From assembly GCA_028293125.1 (NCBI GenBank), contig JAQGPJ010000012.1:124001-188000 (forward strand): DNA of 64,000 nt. The letters are read 5' to 3'. Both the position numbers and the translations under genes were made by a program. Source of the DNA: Verrucomicrobiales bacterium. Its GTDB lineage: Bacteria; Verrucomicrobiota; Verrucomicrobiia; Verrucomicrobiales; V1-33. Positions 56,213 to 64,000 of the stretch are shown in pieces. How positions within the stretch are numbered: the first letter of the stretch is position 1; each line of letters starts with the position of its first letter. The notes below the pieces were generated by a model. That model searched no databases. It saw only the letters and a list, made by a program, of their open reading frames with translations, and was not told the origin of the DNA.

Positions 56213-57406
56213 ATGGGTGAGCGTCTCGACAGTCTGGAGCAGTTCGGCATTGAGGTCATCCTCAACCGCCGGCGCGGATTCCGTGCCGGGCTGCTGCGCG
56301 GGCTGCTGCGGACGCTGTCGGGAGTCTTCGCCGGCATGGTGCAGGGGCGGCTGGCACTGTTCCGGAACCGGGTAAAGACGGACCACTACCTCGGTGCCAT
56401 GGTGGTCAGCGTGGGCAATCTGACGGTGGGCGGCACCGGCAAGACGCCGGTGGTCGAAATGCTGGCGCGCCGGCTGCACAGCGAGGGCCGGCGGGTGGCG
56501 ATTCTCAGCCGCGGCTACAAAAGCAAAAAGCCGGCGCTGTCCCGGCGGCTGTGGTATCGGTTCACCGGGCGCACGATGGAGATTCCCCCGCGGGTGGTGA
56601 GCGATGGACTGGAGATCCGGCTGGACAGCTTCACGGCGGGGGACGAGCCCTACATGCTGGCGCGGAATCTGCCGGGCGTGGCGGTGGTGGTGGACAAGGA
56701 CCGGGTGAAGGCCGGGCGCTATGCCGTGCGGGAGCTGGGCTGCGACACCCTGGTGCTGGATGACGGCCTGCAGTATCTGAGGCTCCGCCGGCGGCTGGAT
56801 GTGGTTCTGGTGGACCGCCAGGCTCCCTTTGGCAATGAGCACCTGCTGCCCCGCGGCACCCTGCGCGAGCCGCCGCGGAATCTGCGCCGCGCCAGTCATA
56901 TCTTCCTGACCAAATGCGATGACCGGTCCAATGATGAGCTGATCGCCCGTTTGCGCCGGCACAACCGCACGGCCTCCATCATGGAATGCCGGCACCGGCC
57001 GGTTTATCTTCAGAATGTTTATGATCCCCACGACCGGCAGGAGCTGGATTTCCTGGACGGGAAAAAAGTCGCCACCATCTCCGGCATTGCCGTGCCTGAG
57101 AGTTTCGAGGGCATTCTCGACAAGCTGGGTGCCGTCATCGTGGTGCGGCGCCGGTTCACGGACCACCACCGTTACACCGAGGACGAGGTCAATGAGGCCA
57201 TCCTCCGCGCCGATGACAAGCTGGCCCATTTTGTGGTCACCACCGAGAAGGACGCCGTGCGGTTCCCGGCTTTTGAGAAAACCCTGTTGCCGGTGTATTT
57301 CCTCCGGGTGGAGATCGAGATCCTGCGGGGACACGAGGCGGTGGACGAGTGCATCCAACGCATTTGCCATCCCCAGGGAGCCGCCCCTCCCATGAAATTC
57401 GCCTGA
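56213..57406 (+). CDS. lpxK: Tetraacyldisaccharide 4'-kinase (lipid A biosynthesis)
   Basis: The 397-aa inner-membrane kinase phosphorylates the lipid A disaccharide at the 4' position. It has the P-loop [20 protein letters not shown] (about residue 65), [28 protein letters not shown], and [20 protein letters not shown] with the catalytic DDGxQ motif, then [12 protein letters not shown] and [11 protein letters not shown]. It is longer than many LpxK (about 330 aa), with a longer N-terminus. ATG 56213 ([11 protein letters not shown]) is used rather than an ATG at 56102. Shows that the organism has an LPS outer membrane. Confidence 0.95.
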   Translation: MGERLDSLEQFGIEVILNRRRGFRAGLLRGLLRTLSGVFAGMVQGRLALFRNRVKTDHYLGAMVVSVGNLTVGGTGKTPVVEMLARRLHSEGRRVAILSRGYKSKKPALSRRLWYRFTGRTMEIPPRVVSDGLEIRLDSFTAGDEPYMLARNLPGVAVVVDKDRVKAGRYAVRELGCDTLVLDDGLQYLRLRRRLDVVLVDRQAPFGNEHLLPRGTLREPPRNLRRASHIFLTKCDDRSNDELIARLRRHNRTASIMECRHRPVYLQNVYDPHDRQELDFLDGKKVATISGIAVPESFEGILDKLGAVIVVRRRFTDHHRYTEDEVNEAILRADDKLAHFVVTTEKDAVRFPAFEKTLLPVYFLRVEIEILRGHEAVDECIQRICHPQGAAPPMKFA

Positions 57407-57495
57407 CAGCTCCGGCTCTCCGTGCCGTTGTGCGGAGGTTCCCTTTCCTTCGTTTTTCCTTTTCCCGTCACTGCCGCTGTTTCCTATACCCACCC

Positions 57496-58122
57496 ATGTC
57501 CCGCGAATTCGAAGCCATTTATCATGAGGAGAACGAGGCGCTCGCCAGGGTGCTGCGCCGCGCCTTGGGAAAATCCGGTCTGAAGATGCCGGTGGCGCAG
57601 GGCGGTCCCCTGCAGATTCTGGATCTGGCCTGCGGCCCGTGCCGGGAGGCGGCGACGCTGGCGGAGGTGTTCCGCGAGGTGCGGGGCGGGAGCGATTCCG
57701 TGCGGTTCGTGGGCGCGGACATCCGCCGGCGTGAATTGGACGAGGCCGCGGCCCGCGCCCGGAATGCAGGCCGGCAGGGTGACTCCTTTGAGTTTTTGAC
57801 GGAGAACTGCGCGAAAATCGGACGCCATGCGGAACTCGGCTCGGAATTCGATGTGACGTTTCTGCGGCATCAGAACTACTGGAACGACCGGCCTGTGTGG
57901 CAGCGGATTTTCGAGCAGGGCCTGAACAAGCTGAAGGACGACGGCCTGCTGGTCATCACGTCCTATTTTGACCGTGAGCACGACTTGGCGCTCCAGGCTT
58001 TGGAGCGTGCCGGCGCGGAGCTGATGGTGACGGAGATCAATGAATCCAGCCGCCTGCTGCCGACCGATTCTCCGGGAAAATCCGTGGACCGCCACGTGGC
58101 GGTTTTCCGCCGCCGGTCATAG
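57496..58122 (+). CDS. Class I SAM-dependent methyltransferase
   Basis: The 208-aa protein has SAM motif I QILDLACGPCREAATLAEVF, the acidic second strand VRFVGADIRRRELDEAAA, and a later motif DVTFLRHQNYWNDRPVWQR followed by KLKDDGLLVITSYFDREHDL. The asparagine/histidine-rich HQNYWN stretch is unusual and may identify a subfamily. The substrate is unknown. It is 89 nt downstream of lpxK; a role in LPS modification is possible but not shown. Confidence 0.85.
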   Translation: MSREFEAIYHEENEALARVLRRALGKSGLKMPVAQGGPLQILDLACGPCREAATLAEVFREVRGGSDSVRFVGADIRRRELDEAAARARNAGRQGDSFEFLTENCAKIGRHAELGSEFDVTFLRHQNYWNDRPVWQRIFEQGLNKLKDDGLLVITSYFDREHDLALQALERAGAELMVTEINESSRLLPTDSPGKSVDRHVAVFRRRS

Positions 58123-58347
58123 GCCGGTGCAGGGCTGACAACGGAAGGTGCAGGATACTCCATGGCCGGAGCACCCGGCTGTGACTGTGCAAAGATTGAA
58201 CGGCACGGCGGGCAGGGGGTCTGAATGAATCAGACGGGAACAATTCTGTAACCGTAAAAGCCTGACGAAGCGTCGTTTGGAAAAGCGGGCGGCATTGGGA
58301 AAATCCGGTGCCGGCCATGTGATTCCCCGATCCCTCAAGGTCTTCCC

Positions 58348-58548
58348 ATGAAACTCCTTCCGCTTTTTGCCAGCCTTCTGATCCTCCCTGCCATTTGCGC
58401 AGCGGAGGCTGTCCCCGCTGCGCATAAGCCGTCCCGTCTCCAGCTTGAAGCTTGGCGGCAATGGCTGGCTGGAAAATCCAATGCGGCCCCCGCTACGCGA
58501 ATGGTTGAAGAAATAAGCCCTAAAGACTTCATGGACAGGATTAATTAA
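58348..58548 (+). CDS. Small secreted protein, unknown
   Basis: A 66-aa frame: signal peptide MKLLPLFASLLILPAICAAE followed by a short mature part (LQLEAWRQWLAGKSNAAPAT, MVEEISPKDFMDRIN). The same MKLLPLF start is seen in the exported protein at 62725. No family or partner is evident. A short periplasmic or surface protein is likely if it is expressed. Confidence 0.5.
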   Translation: MKLLPLFASLLILPAICAAEAVPAAHKPSRLQLEAWRQWLAGKSNAAPATRMVEEISPKDFMDRIN

Positions 58549-58666
58549 TTACCTTCCTCTTCCGCGTTCACGGCGGCAGTCCGTATGCTGAATGCCGTTT
58601 TTTCTGCGTCCCATTCATTGCCACACCACACCATACCAGCCCACTCCCATCTCCAGCCACTCTCTT

Positions 58667-60046
58667 ATGAAACCTGCACTGATTCATGGCACCTGGCTCG
58701 TTGTCGCCGCAGGAGCCTACTTCGCGGGGAACGCCCTGCACAAAGCTCCGGCTCCCGCCGCCGGTACCAGGGCCGTGCTGGTGTCCCTTGGTATGAGCGC
58801 CGCGGAGAAAGCCGGCTCGCTCAAAACCTCCGCAGTCTCCCGGGACGCCTCCATCGCTGAATTTCTCAGCCGCTATGAGCTGGGCTCCGGCAAGCCGATG
58901 TCGCAGGAGAAGATGCGCAATGCCATGTCCGAGGCCCTGCGCGAGACGGATCCCATCAAGAGCACCATGCTTTTCGCCCGTCTGCTGGAGGAGATGACGC
59001 CGGAGAATGCCTCCGCAGGCATGACCACGCTGCGGGAGAGTATCTCCGGGTTTGAAATGATGCGCTACATGCCGTTGCTGGCCTATCAGTGGGGCTCCGT
59101 GGACGCCGTCGGCGCTCTGAAGGAGCTGGAGGGCCAGAACGGGCGCGAGAACATGATGGCCCGGCCCATTATTCTCTCCGGCTTGGCCAGCAAGGATCCC
59201 GCCGCCGCCGAGGCTTGGCTGGCGGAGCAGAAAGACCTGCCCGGCAGGGAGTTCTACACACAGTCCATCATCAACGGGATGGCCAAATCGGATCCCGAGG
59301 CCGCACTGGCCTTCGCCGCCAAGCAGGAGAGGCCCGAGGACCGCACCCGCGCTGCGGAGACCATCGCGCAGGAGAAGATCAAGGGAGGCATTGACTCTGC
59401 CGCCGCCTGGGCGGCGGGACTGAAGGATCCGGATATGAAAAAAGGCGCGGCTCAGGCCATCGCCAATCAGTATTCCCGCACCGATCCCGCCAAAGCTGCT
59501 GAATATATTAAACAGTATGCCGGCGAGGAATGGGCTGGCAACGCCATCGGCGATGTCACGGGCAGCCTGGCCCGCAAGAGTCCTGAGGAGGCCATAAAAT
59601 TTGCCTCCAGCGTTCAGGGGGATAACCAGATCCGCGCCTACCGCGAGGCGGTGCAGGAATGGACCCGCCAGGACGCCACCGCCGCCAGCACTTATGTGAA
59701 CCAGATGCCGCAGGGCACGGCGCGTGATTCATCCGCCGCCGCTCTGGCCGGAACGGTGGCCCGCGAGGGGGATGCCTCCACGGGGATCATCTGGGCGAAC
59801 TCCATTTCCGATCCTCAGGTGCGCGAAAATGCCTTGGTGGAGGTGGCCCGGAGTTTTCAGCGTCAGAACCCCGAAGGTTATGCGGCTTGGGTGGCCACCA
59901 GCGGACTGTCCGCGGAGGCCCAGCAGCAGGTGAACGAGCGCGGAAACGGAGGTGGAGGCCGCAACTGGGGCGGCGGCGGTGGCGGCCCCGGAGGGGGGTT
60001 TGGCGGATTCGGCGGAGGGGGCGGAGGCCGCCGGGGAGGCCGCTGA
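58667..60046 (+). CDS. Secreted alpha-helical repeat protein with Gly-rich C-terminus
   Basis: A 459-aa protein with an N-terminal membrane/signal segment (HGTWLVVAAGAYFAGNALHK). The middle consists of about 30-residue helical repeats built around a D-P-x-x-A-x-x-W/F core: DPAAAEAWLAEQKDLPGREF, SDPEAALAFAAKQERPEDRT, TDPAKAAEYIKQYAGEEW, KSPEEAIKFASSVQGDNQIR. The last ~35 residues are almost only Gly with Arg (GGGFGGFGGGGGGRRGGR). Such proteins are frequent in Verrucomicrobia; the role is unknown, perhaps a scaffold at the cell surface. A strong terminator follows. Confidence 0.75.
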   Translation: MKPALIHGTWLVVAAGAYFAGNALHKAPAPAAGTRAVLVSLGMSAAEKAGSLKTSAVSRDASIAEFLSRYELGSGKPMSQEKMRNAMSEALRETDPIKSTMLFARLLEEMTPENASAGMTTLRESISGFEMMRYMPLLAYQWGSVDAVGALKELEGQNGRENMMARPIILSGLASKDPAAAEAWLAEQKDLPGREFYTQSIINGMAKSDPEAALAFAAKQERPEDRTRAAETIAQEKIKGGIDSAAAWAAGLKDPDMKKGAAQAIANQYSRTDPAKAAEYIKQYAGEEWAGNAIGDVTGSLARKSPEEAIKFASSVQGDNQIRAYREAVQEWTRQDATAASTYVNQMPQGTARDSSAAALAGTVAREGDASTGIIWANSISDPQVRENALVEVARSFQRQNPEGYAAWVATSGLSAEAQQQVNERGNGGGGRNWGGGGGGPGGGFGGFGGGGGGRRGGR

Positions 60047-60130
60047 CCAATCCCATCCAGCCAGCTTTTCACCGGTCTTTCCGGATTCAGGAGAGCCGGT
60101 AGGCCGGTCGGATTTTCATCCTTTCCAGAC

Positions 60131-60166
60131 ACACCCGGCTGCGGTTTTTCGCAGCCGGGTGTTCTT
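60131..60166 (+). terminator. Intrinsic terminator before dnaN
   Basis: A perfect 13-bp stem ACACCCGGCTGCG/CGCAGCCGGGTGT with a GTTTTT loop, followed by TCTTTT. It separates the repeat-protein gene from dnaN. Confidence 0.92.
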
Positions 60167-60242
60167 TTGATCCTCCTGTTGCAAATTAGCCCTGGCAGTT
60201 GGAACAGCCCCGGATTTAGTTCTCCTCCTTTCCTCAGACGTT

Positions 60243-61367
60243 ATGAAGTTCCGCATCAGCAAAGAGAAACTCCTGGAGGGCTTGCAGCAGGTCCAGAATG
60301 TGGTCAGCAGCCGCGCCACCCTGCCGGTTCTCTCGAATGTGCTGATCGAAGCGGAGAGCAGCGGCCTGCGCTTCACCACCACCGATCTGGACATCGTGGT
60401 CAGCGGACGCATCGCGGTGACGGAGGAGCCGGATGGTCCTTTGGAGATCATGGAGACGGGTTCCGTCACCCTGCCGGCGCGCCGGCTGGCGGCCATCGTC
60501 CGGGAGCTTCCCGCCAGCGAGGTCACGGTGACCGTGGATTCGGAGAACACTGCGGCCATCCGCTGCGGCAACAGCTTTTTCAAAATCCTTGGACTGCCTG
60601 CGGAGGACTTCCCGCCGCCGCCCAAATTTGAGGACGTCAAAGAGTTCATCCTTACGCAGAAAACCCTGCGCGACGCCCTTAAAAAAACGGCCTACGCCAT
60701 TTCCACTGACGAGACCCGTTACGTGCTCAACGGCATCTACTGCCAGTTCAAGGAAAACAAAATGACGCTGGTGGCCACGGACGGCCGCCGCCTGGCGATG
60801 ACCGAGGCCGAGGTGGAGTTTCCTGAAAGCAACGAGGCTGCCGTGATTGTGCCCACCAAGGCGGTGAGCGAGCTGCAGCGGTTGCTGAAGGATGATCAGG
60901 GTCAGCTGGTCATCCGCATCGGCGCGCGGCAGATTGCCTTTGAACTGAATCAGAGCCTCCTCGTCAGCAAGCTGATCGAAGGCAACTACCCCAATTTCCG
61001 CCAAGTCATCCCCGGCGCCGCCAACGAGCGTGTCACGCTGGAGCGCGAAGCTTTCCTCCAAGCGGCCCAACGTGTTTCCCTGCTGGCGCCGGACAAGAGC
61101 AACTCGGTGAAGCTGCACTTCACGAAGGACAACATCGAGATCACCGCCAACAGCGCGGACATCGGGGAAGCGAGGGAGTCCATCGCCGTGAAATATAACG
61201 GTCCCAACATGGCCATCGCCTTCAACCCGGAATACCTCGTCGCTCCTTTCCGCAACCTGGATGCCGATGAGATTTTTCTGGACCTCATTGATGAGGTCAG
61301 CCCGGGCGTGATCAAGATCGCCTCGCCCTTTCTCTACGTGCTGATGCCGATGCGCGTCAGCCAGTGA
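60243..61367 (+). CDS. dnaN: DNA polymerase III beta sliding clamp
   Basis: The 374-aa clamp protein has the three-domain beta-clamp layout: domain I from MKFRISKEKLLEGLQQVQNV with SSGLRFTTTDLDIVVSG, domain II with YAISTDETRYVLNGIYCQFK and LVATDGRRLAMTEAEVE, and domain III ending in the conserved YVLMPMRVSQ. It tethers replicative polymerase to DNA. Length and motifs are normal. dnaA, recF and gyrB, common neighbours near an origin, are not beside it, and no oriC-like DnaA-box cluster is seen in the 60046-60242 region. Confidence 0.97.
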   Translation: MKFRISKEKLLEGLQQVQNVVSSRATLPVLSNVLIEAESSGLRFTTTDLDIVVSGRIAVTEEPDGPLEIMETGSVTLPARRLAAIVRELPASEVTVTVDSENTAAIRCGNSFFKILGLPAEDFPPPPKFEDVKEFILTQKTLRDALKKTAYAISTDETRYVLNGIYCQFKENKMTLVATDGRRLAMTEAEVEFPESNEAAVIVPTKAVSELQRLLKDDQGQLVIRIGARQIAFELNQSLLVSKLIEGNYPNFRQVIPGAANERVTLEREAFLQAAQRVSLLAPDKSNSVKLHFTKDNIEITANSADIGEARESIAVKYNGPNMAIAFNPEYLVAPFRNLDADEIFLDLIDEVSPGVIKIASPFLYVLMPMRVSQ

Positions 61368-61479
61368 GAAAAGCAAAAAACGGAGACAGAACGGGGCGGG
61401 GCGGTTTAAAAGGTGGATCGGAGAAGTGGTGCGTATCCTTGCGCAACGGGGATGCGTATCCATATTCTTTGAGGATCCC

Positions 61480-62637
61480 ATGACTGCCCAGACCGCTGCG
61501 GATGATTGCCAGTCTATGCCGGTGCCGCCGCCGCGGCTCTGGCCCGGGCTCGCCGTTGGCCTCGCGCTGCTGGCCGCCGCCGGGCTGGTGTTCCACCGCA
61601 CTTGGACCATGGCGCGGGATGGAGCCGCGTTGCAGGCGGTCCGAACTGCGTCAGCCGCCGCCGCCGCCATGGAACGGACGCGGGCGGAGGAGGCCTGGGC
61701 CGCCGCCAACGACCTGCGGCGCAGAATGTCCGGCTTTCTGAGCCAGGATGCCCGGCCTGCCTTGGCGGTGGCCAGGGAAAAGGATTTGGAGGCGCTGGAC
61801 CGCGCGGTGCGGTCGCTGGATGCGTGCTTTGACCGCTATGCCGGGGGCGTTGACCGATTCACTGGTGAGCTCACGGGCTGGGGCACCCGCTTCCGTCTGA
61901 TCTGGCGGAAAGGCGTGGAGACTGCCAAACAGCGGGAGATTCCCGAGGGCACCGCCAAACTGGTGCGGGATAAATTTGAATCCTGTGTGGTGTCCGACGC
62001 CCGGCTGGAGGCGGATGTGATGGCGGTCATGCGCCAGTTCGCCTACGATCTGGAGGCCAATCGCAATGAGCTGCTGGGCACGCTGAAAACCCGGTTGGCG
62101 GCCTCGTCGCTGCCGGTGGAGGTGCGGAAGGTGGCCATGCAGGAGTTTCAAACCCAGTTTCAGCAGAACCTGACACGGCTGCTCAAAGAGCTGCCCTCCC
62201 ATACCGTCGGGGTCGGTGTGGGCAGTCTCACGGCGGGGATTGTAGCTGAGGAGGCTGTCCGGCAGCTGGTGAGGATCGTGCTGACCCAGGCGGCGGCGCG
62301 TCTGGCGGGCAGCGCCATGGCCAGCGGCGGCGCGGCGGCCACTGCGGTGGCCGCGGGCGGGACCGGCGGCACCGTGGTGGCTCCGGGAGTCGGCACCGCC
62401 ATCGGAGTGGCGGGAGGATTTGTGGTGGGAGCCGTGGTGGACTGGTGGATGACGGATAAATTCGAGGCCCAGGTGAAGACGGATGTGCTGACTTTTCTAA
62501 GAGCCACCCGCAATGCCTTGGTGGGTGGACCGCAGGGGATTGAGTCTCTGCTGAAAGCTCAGGTGGACCAGGCGTCCTCCGCATGGGAACGTGCCGTCAC
62601 CGGCTCCCTGCAGGCGTCGCTGCATCCGCCACCCTGA
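61480..62637 (+). CDS. Membrane protein of unknown function (first of a pair)
   Basis: The 385-aa protein has one N-terminal transmembrane segment (LWPGLAVGLALLAAAGLVFH), a long helical periplasmic-type region (AMERTRAEEAWAAANDLRRR, REKDLEALDRAVRSLDACFD), and a Gly/Ala-rich hydrophobic stretch (AMASGGAAATAVAAGGTGGT, GVGTAIGVAGGFVVGAVVDW) that could insert in the membrane. GAGGA lies 5 nt before ATG 61480, one of the few visible ribosome-binding sites here. No family is recognised. The next gene, 87 nt on, encodes a signal-peptide protein with a C-terminal membrane anchor; the two probably act together. Confidence 0.7.
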   Translation: MTAQTAADDCQSMPVPPPRLWPGLAVGLALLAAAGLVFHRTWTMARDGAALQAVRTASAAAAAMERTRAEEAWAAANDLRRRMSGFLSQDARPALAVAREKDLEALDRAVRSLDACFDRYAGGVDRFTGELTGWGTRFRLIWRKGVETAKQREIPEGTAKLVRDKFESCVVSDARLEADVMAVMRQFAYDLEANRNELLGTLKTRLAASSLPVEVRKVAMQEFQTQFQQNLTRLLKELPSHTVGVGVGSLTAGIVAEEAVRQLVRIVLTQAAARLAGSAMASGGAAATAVAAGGTGGTVVAPGVGTAIGVAGGFVVGAVVDWWMTDKFEAQVKTDVLTFLRATRNALVGGPQGIESLLKAQVDQASSAWERAVTGSLQASLHPPP

Positions 62638-62724
62638 TTCCCGCTTCCGGTCTCTTTCCCCCTCCCAGCTTCAGCCTGAATCTGAATCCACTTTTAAAGT
62701 CCCCCTTCAACCTTCCTGACCGCC

Positions 62725-63597
62725 ATGAAATTGCTGCCTCTTTTTGTGTTGCTGGCTATCCCCACTCCCGCCTTTGCCCAGGGAGGAGCCGCCGCCCGTG
62801 TGGCAGTGGAGGTGATGGAGGGCGTGATGCGCCGCGGGGCCAGTGAGGCAACGGAGCGCACGGCACGGGAACTGGCCGAATTTGGAGGTCAGAAAGCGGT
62901 CCGTGAAATTCTGGAGCAGGCCGAGCGCGAAGGGGGGGAACTCCTGATGCGCCAAGTGGCGTCGCAGACAGAAAAACACGGCGTGCTGGCGCTTCAGGCC
63001 TTGAAGGGTGCCGGAGCCCCCGTGATCCGCGCCGTGGACGGTGTGCCGGCGGAATTGGCGGAGAACAGTCTGCGGGCCTTGGTGCGGGAGCCGGTCGCCA
63101 TGAGGCAGCTGGCCACGGAGTTCGGCAGCACGGCTCTGGAAACCGCCGCCAAACATTCCGGTCTGGCGGTTCCTATCGGCAGACGCCTGGGCACTGAAGG
63201 CTTGGAAACTGCCCGCCATCTGAATCTGGACCAGGCCGCGATGCTCAGCCGCAACGCCGACAGCCTGGCGCAGCTGCCGGCCGCCGAGCGCTCGCAGCTT
63301 CTTGGCTTTATCCGGCAGTCCCCTGCCAAGGCGCTGGCTTGGGTGGAAAAGCATCCCCGGCTGCTGGTTGCCGCCAGCGCCACCACCGCTGTAGTGTTGG
63401 CCCGCGAAGAGATTTTCGGCATTGCCGCCACTGGTCAGCAGGGTTTCATTGAGCGCGCCGCCGGAGCTGTTTACCGAGCCTTCCAGAAACCCATCAATTG
63501 GGCTCTGGGAGGGGTGGCGGCCATCGTTCTCGCCTGGGGCGGCTTCAAGGTCTGGGCGGTCGCCTGCTTTCTGAAGCGCAGACGCCGCACAGCCTGA
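62725..63597 (+). CDS. Exported protein with C-terminal membrane anchor (second of a pair)
   Basis: The 290-aa protein starts MKLLPLFVLLAIPTPAFAQG, a clean signal peptide, followed by a helical region (EVMEGVMRRGASEATERTAR, QAEREGGELLMRQVASQTEK), a second segment AEFGSTALETAAKHSGLAV-like, and a C-terminal transmembrane helix with a basic stop-transfer tail (WALGGVAAIVLAWGGFKVWA, FLKRRRRTA). It would be anchored in the inner membrane with most of it outside the cytoplasm. Shares direction and a short gap with the upstream membrane protein; function unknown. Confidence 0.7.
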   Translation: MKLLPLFVLLAIPTPAFAQGGAAARVAVEVMEGVMRRGASEATERTARELAEFGGQKAVREILEQAEREGGELLMRQVASQTEKHGVLALQALKGAGAPVIRAVDGVPAELAENSLRALVREPVAMRQLATEFGSTALETAAKHSGLAVPIGRRLGTEGLETARHLNLDQAAMLSRNADSLAQLPAAERSQLLGFIRQSPAKALAWVEKHPRLLVAASATTAVVLAREEIFGIAATGQQGFIERAAGAVYRAFQKPINWALGGVAAIVLAWGGFKVWAVACFLKRRRRTA

Positions 63598-63659
63598 TCT
63601 GGCTGCGGGACAGAACGCTGCAGGAAGGCACCGGGTGGCTGTTCCCTTCCGGACGGTCC

Positions 63660-64000
63660 TCAGATGTTGGACCCGAGAAAGGTATGGATGCCGCACTCTG
63701 TTTTGTCAAAACCCTCCCAGCGGCCCGCCCGCTCCTGCTCACCGCCGCTGGCACGGGTGCAGGGCCAGCAGCCAATGGTGCGGTAGCCCCGGTCGTGCAG
63801 GGGATTGTAGGGAATGCCATTGGCCTTGATGTATTCCCAGACGGCCTCCCGGCTCCAGTTGGCCATGGGATTGAGCTTGAGAATGTGGTTCCCGCGCAGT
63901 TTGTCGAACTCATACAGCTCCAAAATGCCGGTTTTCGAGCGGGTATCACTCTGATTCCGCCGCAGACCGGTGATCCAAACGTCCAGATGCGATAGCTTCT
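63660..64000 (-). CDS. cysH: Phosphoadenylyl-/adenylyl-sulfate reductase, C-terminal part (5' end outside window)
   Basis: About 113 C-terminal codons; the start is beyond the right edge. The visible part has HLDVWITGLRRNQSDTRS, LNPMANWSREAVWEYIKANG, IPYNPLHDRGYRTIGCWPC and ends TECGIHTFLGSNI. The ECG-I/L-H motif holds the catalytic Cys; the GCWPCTR pair matches the iron-sulfur cluster-binding second Cys pair of adenylyl-sulfate (APS) reductases, so it is probably APS-type and depends on Fe-S supply. It reduces activated sulfate to sulfite for cysteine synthesis. Confidence 0.92.
   Translation of the reverse strand, partial: KLSHLDVWITGLRRNQSDTRSKTGILELYEFDKLRGNHILKLNPMANWSREAVWEYIKANGIPYNPLHDRGYRTIGCWPCTRASGGEQERAGRWEGFDKTECGIHTFLGSNI

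Noticed and set aside
60046-60242. Replication origin next to dnaN
   Set aside because: No cluster of DnaA boxes and no dnaA, recF or gyrB nearby; the gap holds a terminator only.

Overview
The window reads as a GC-rich chromosome segment of a Gram-negative member of the Verrucomicrobiota (PVC superphylum). Basis: a DUF1501 plus DUF1549/DUF1553 pair, a YXWGXW-repeat secreted protein and TIGR02206 and TIGR00282 family proteins, alongside outer-membrane lipid A synthesis (lpxK) and an O-antigen-type locus. Most genes lack a clear Shine-Dalgarno sequence and have a pyrimidine-rich leader. The phylum is an inference; there is no rRNA, tRNA or CRISPR array here.

Layout. (1) 1-21.5 kb: surface-polysaccharide locus, all on the + strand. 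It starts with the end of glf and a DegT-type aminotransferase, then a CDP-hexose block (rfbF, rfbG, C-methyltransferase, RmlC-like epimerase, SDR) that looks built for a CDP-activated 3-C-methyl-6-deoxyhexose. An acyltransferase, a Wzx-type flippase and three glycosyltransferases follow. Next is a complete GDP-D-glycero-alpha-D-manno-heptose set (hddA, an SDR, a fused hddC-gmhB, gmhA), another glycosyltransferase, a Wzy/ligase-like membrane protein and a Gmd-family protein without the family's catalytic glutamate. The flippase/GT2 and polymerase stretches look more AT-rich than their neighbours. (2) 21.6-28.8 kb: small membrane protein, DUF1501/DUF1549 pair, methyltransferase, YmdB-like phosphodiesterase and a divergent cell-wall amidase. 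(3) 28.9-41 kb: accessory, partly decayed region with a frameshifted nucleotidyltransferase module, an RND efflux operon with a divergent LysR gene and a well-formed LysR box, a 1.57-kb ISKra4-type element with 22-bp terminal inverted repeats and a broken transposase, and two more frameshifted genes.

(4) 41-52.5 kb: core genes on the - strand: groEL, groES, dnaK (behind a sequence matching a sigma-54 promoter), infC, a membrane protein, and a fur-sufC-(HicB-like)-sufB-sufD iron-sulfur assembly operon. (5) 52.7-64 kb: YXWGXW protein, thrB, lpxK, a methyltransferase, a secreted repeat protein with a Gly-rich tail, dnaN, an unassigned membrane/secreted pair, and the C-terminal part of a cysH-type APS reductase.

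The most novel material is the sugar chemistry (C-methyl CDP-sugar block, fused HddC-GmhB with substituted zinc ligands, Gmd-like protein lacking its catalytic Glu), the sigma-54-like dnaK promoter, the HicB-like orphan in the suf operon, and the uncharacterised 61.5-63.6 kb pair. Functional statements rest on family recognition by eye; no database search was run.
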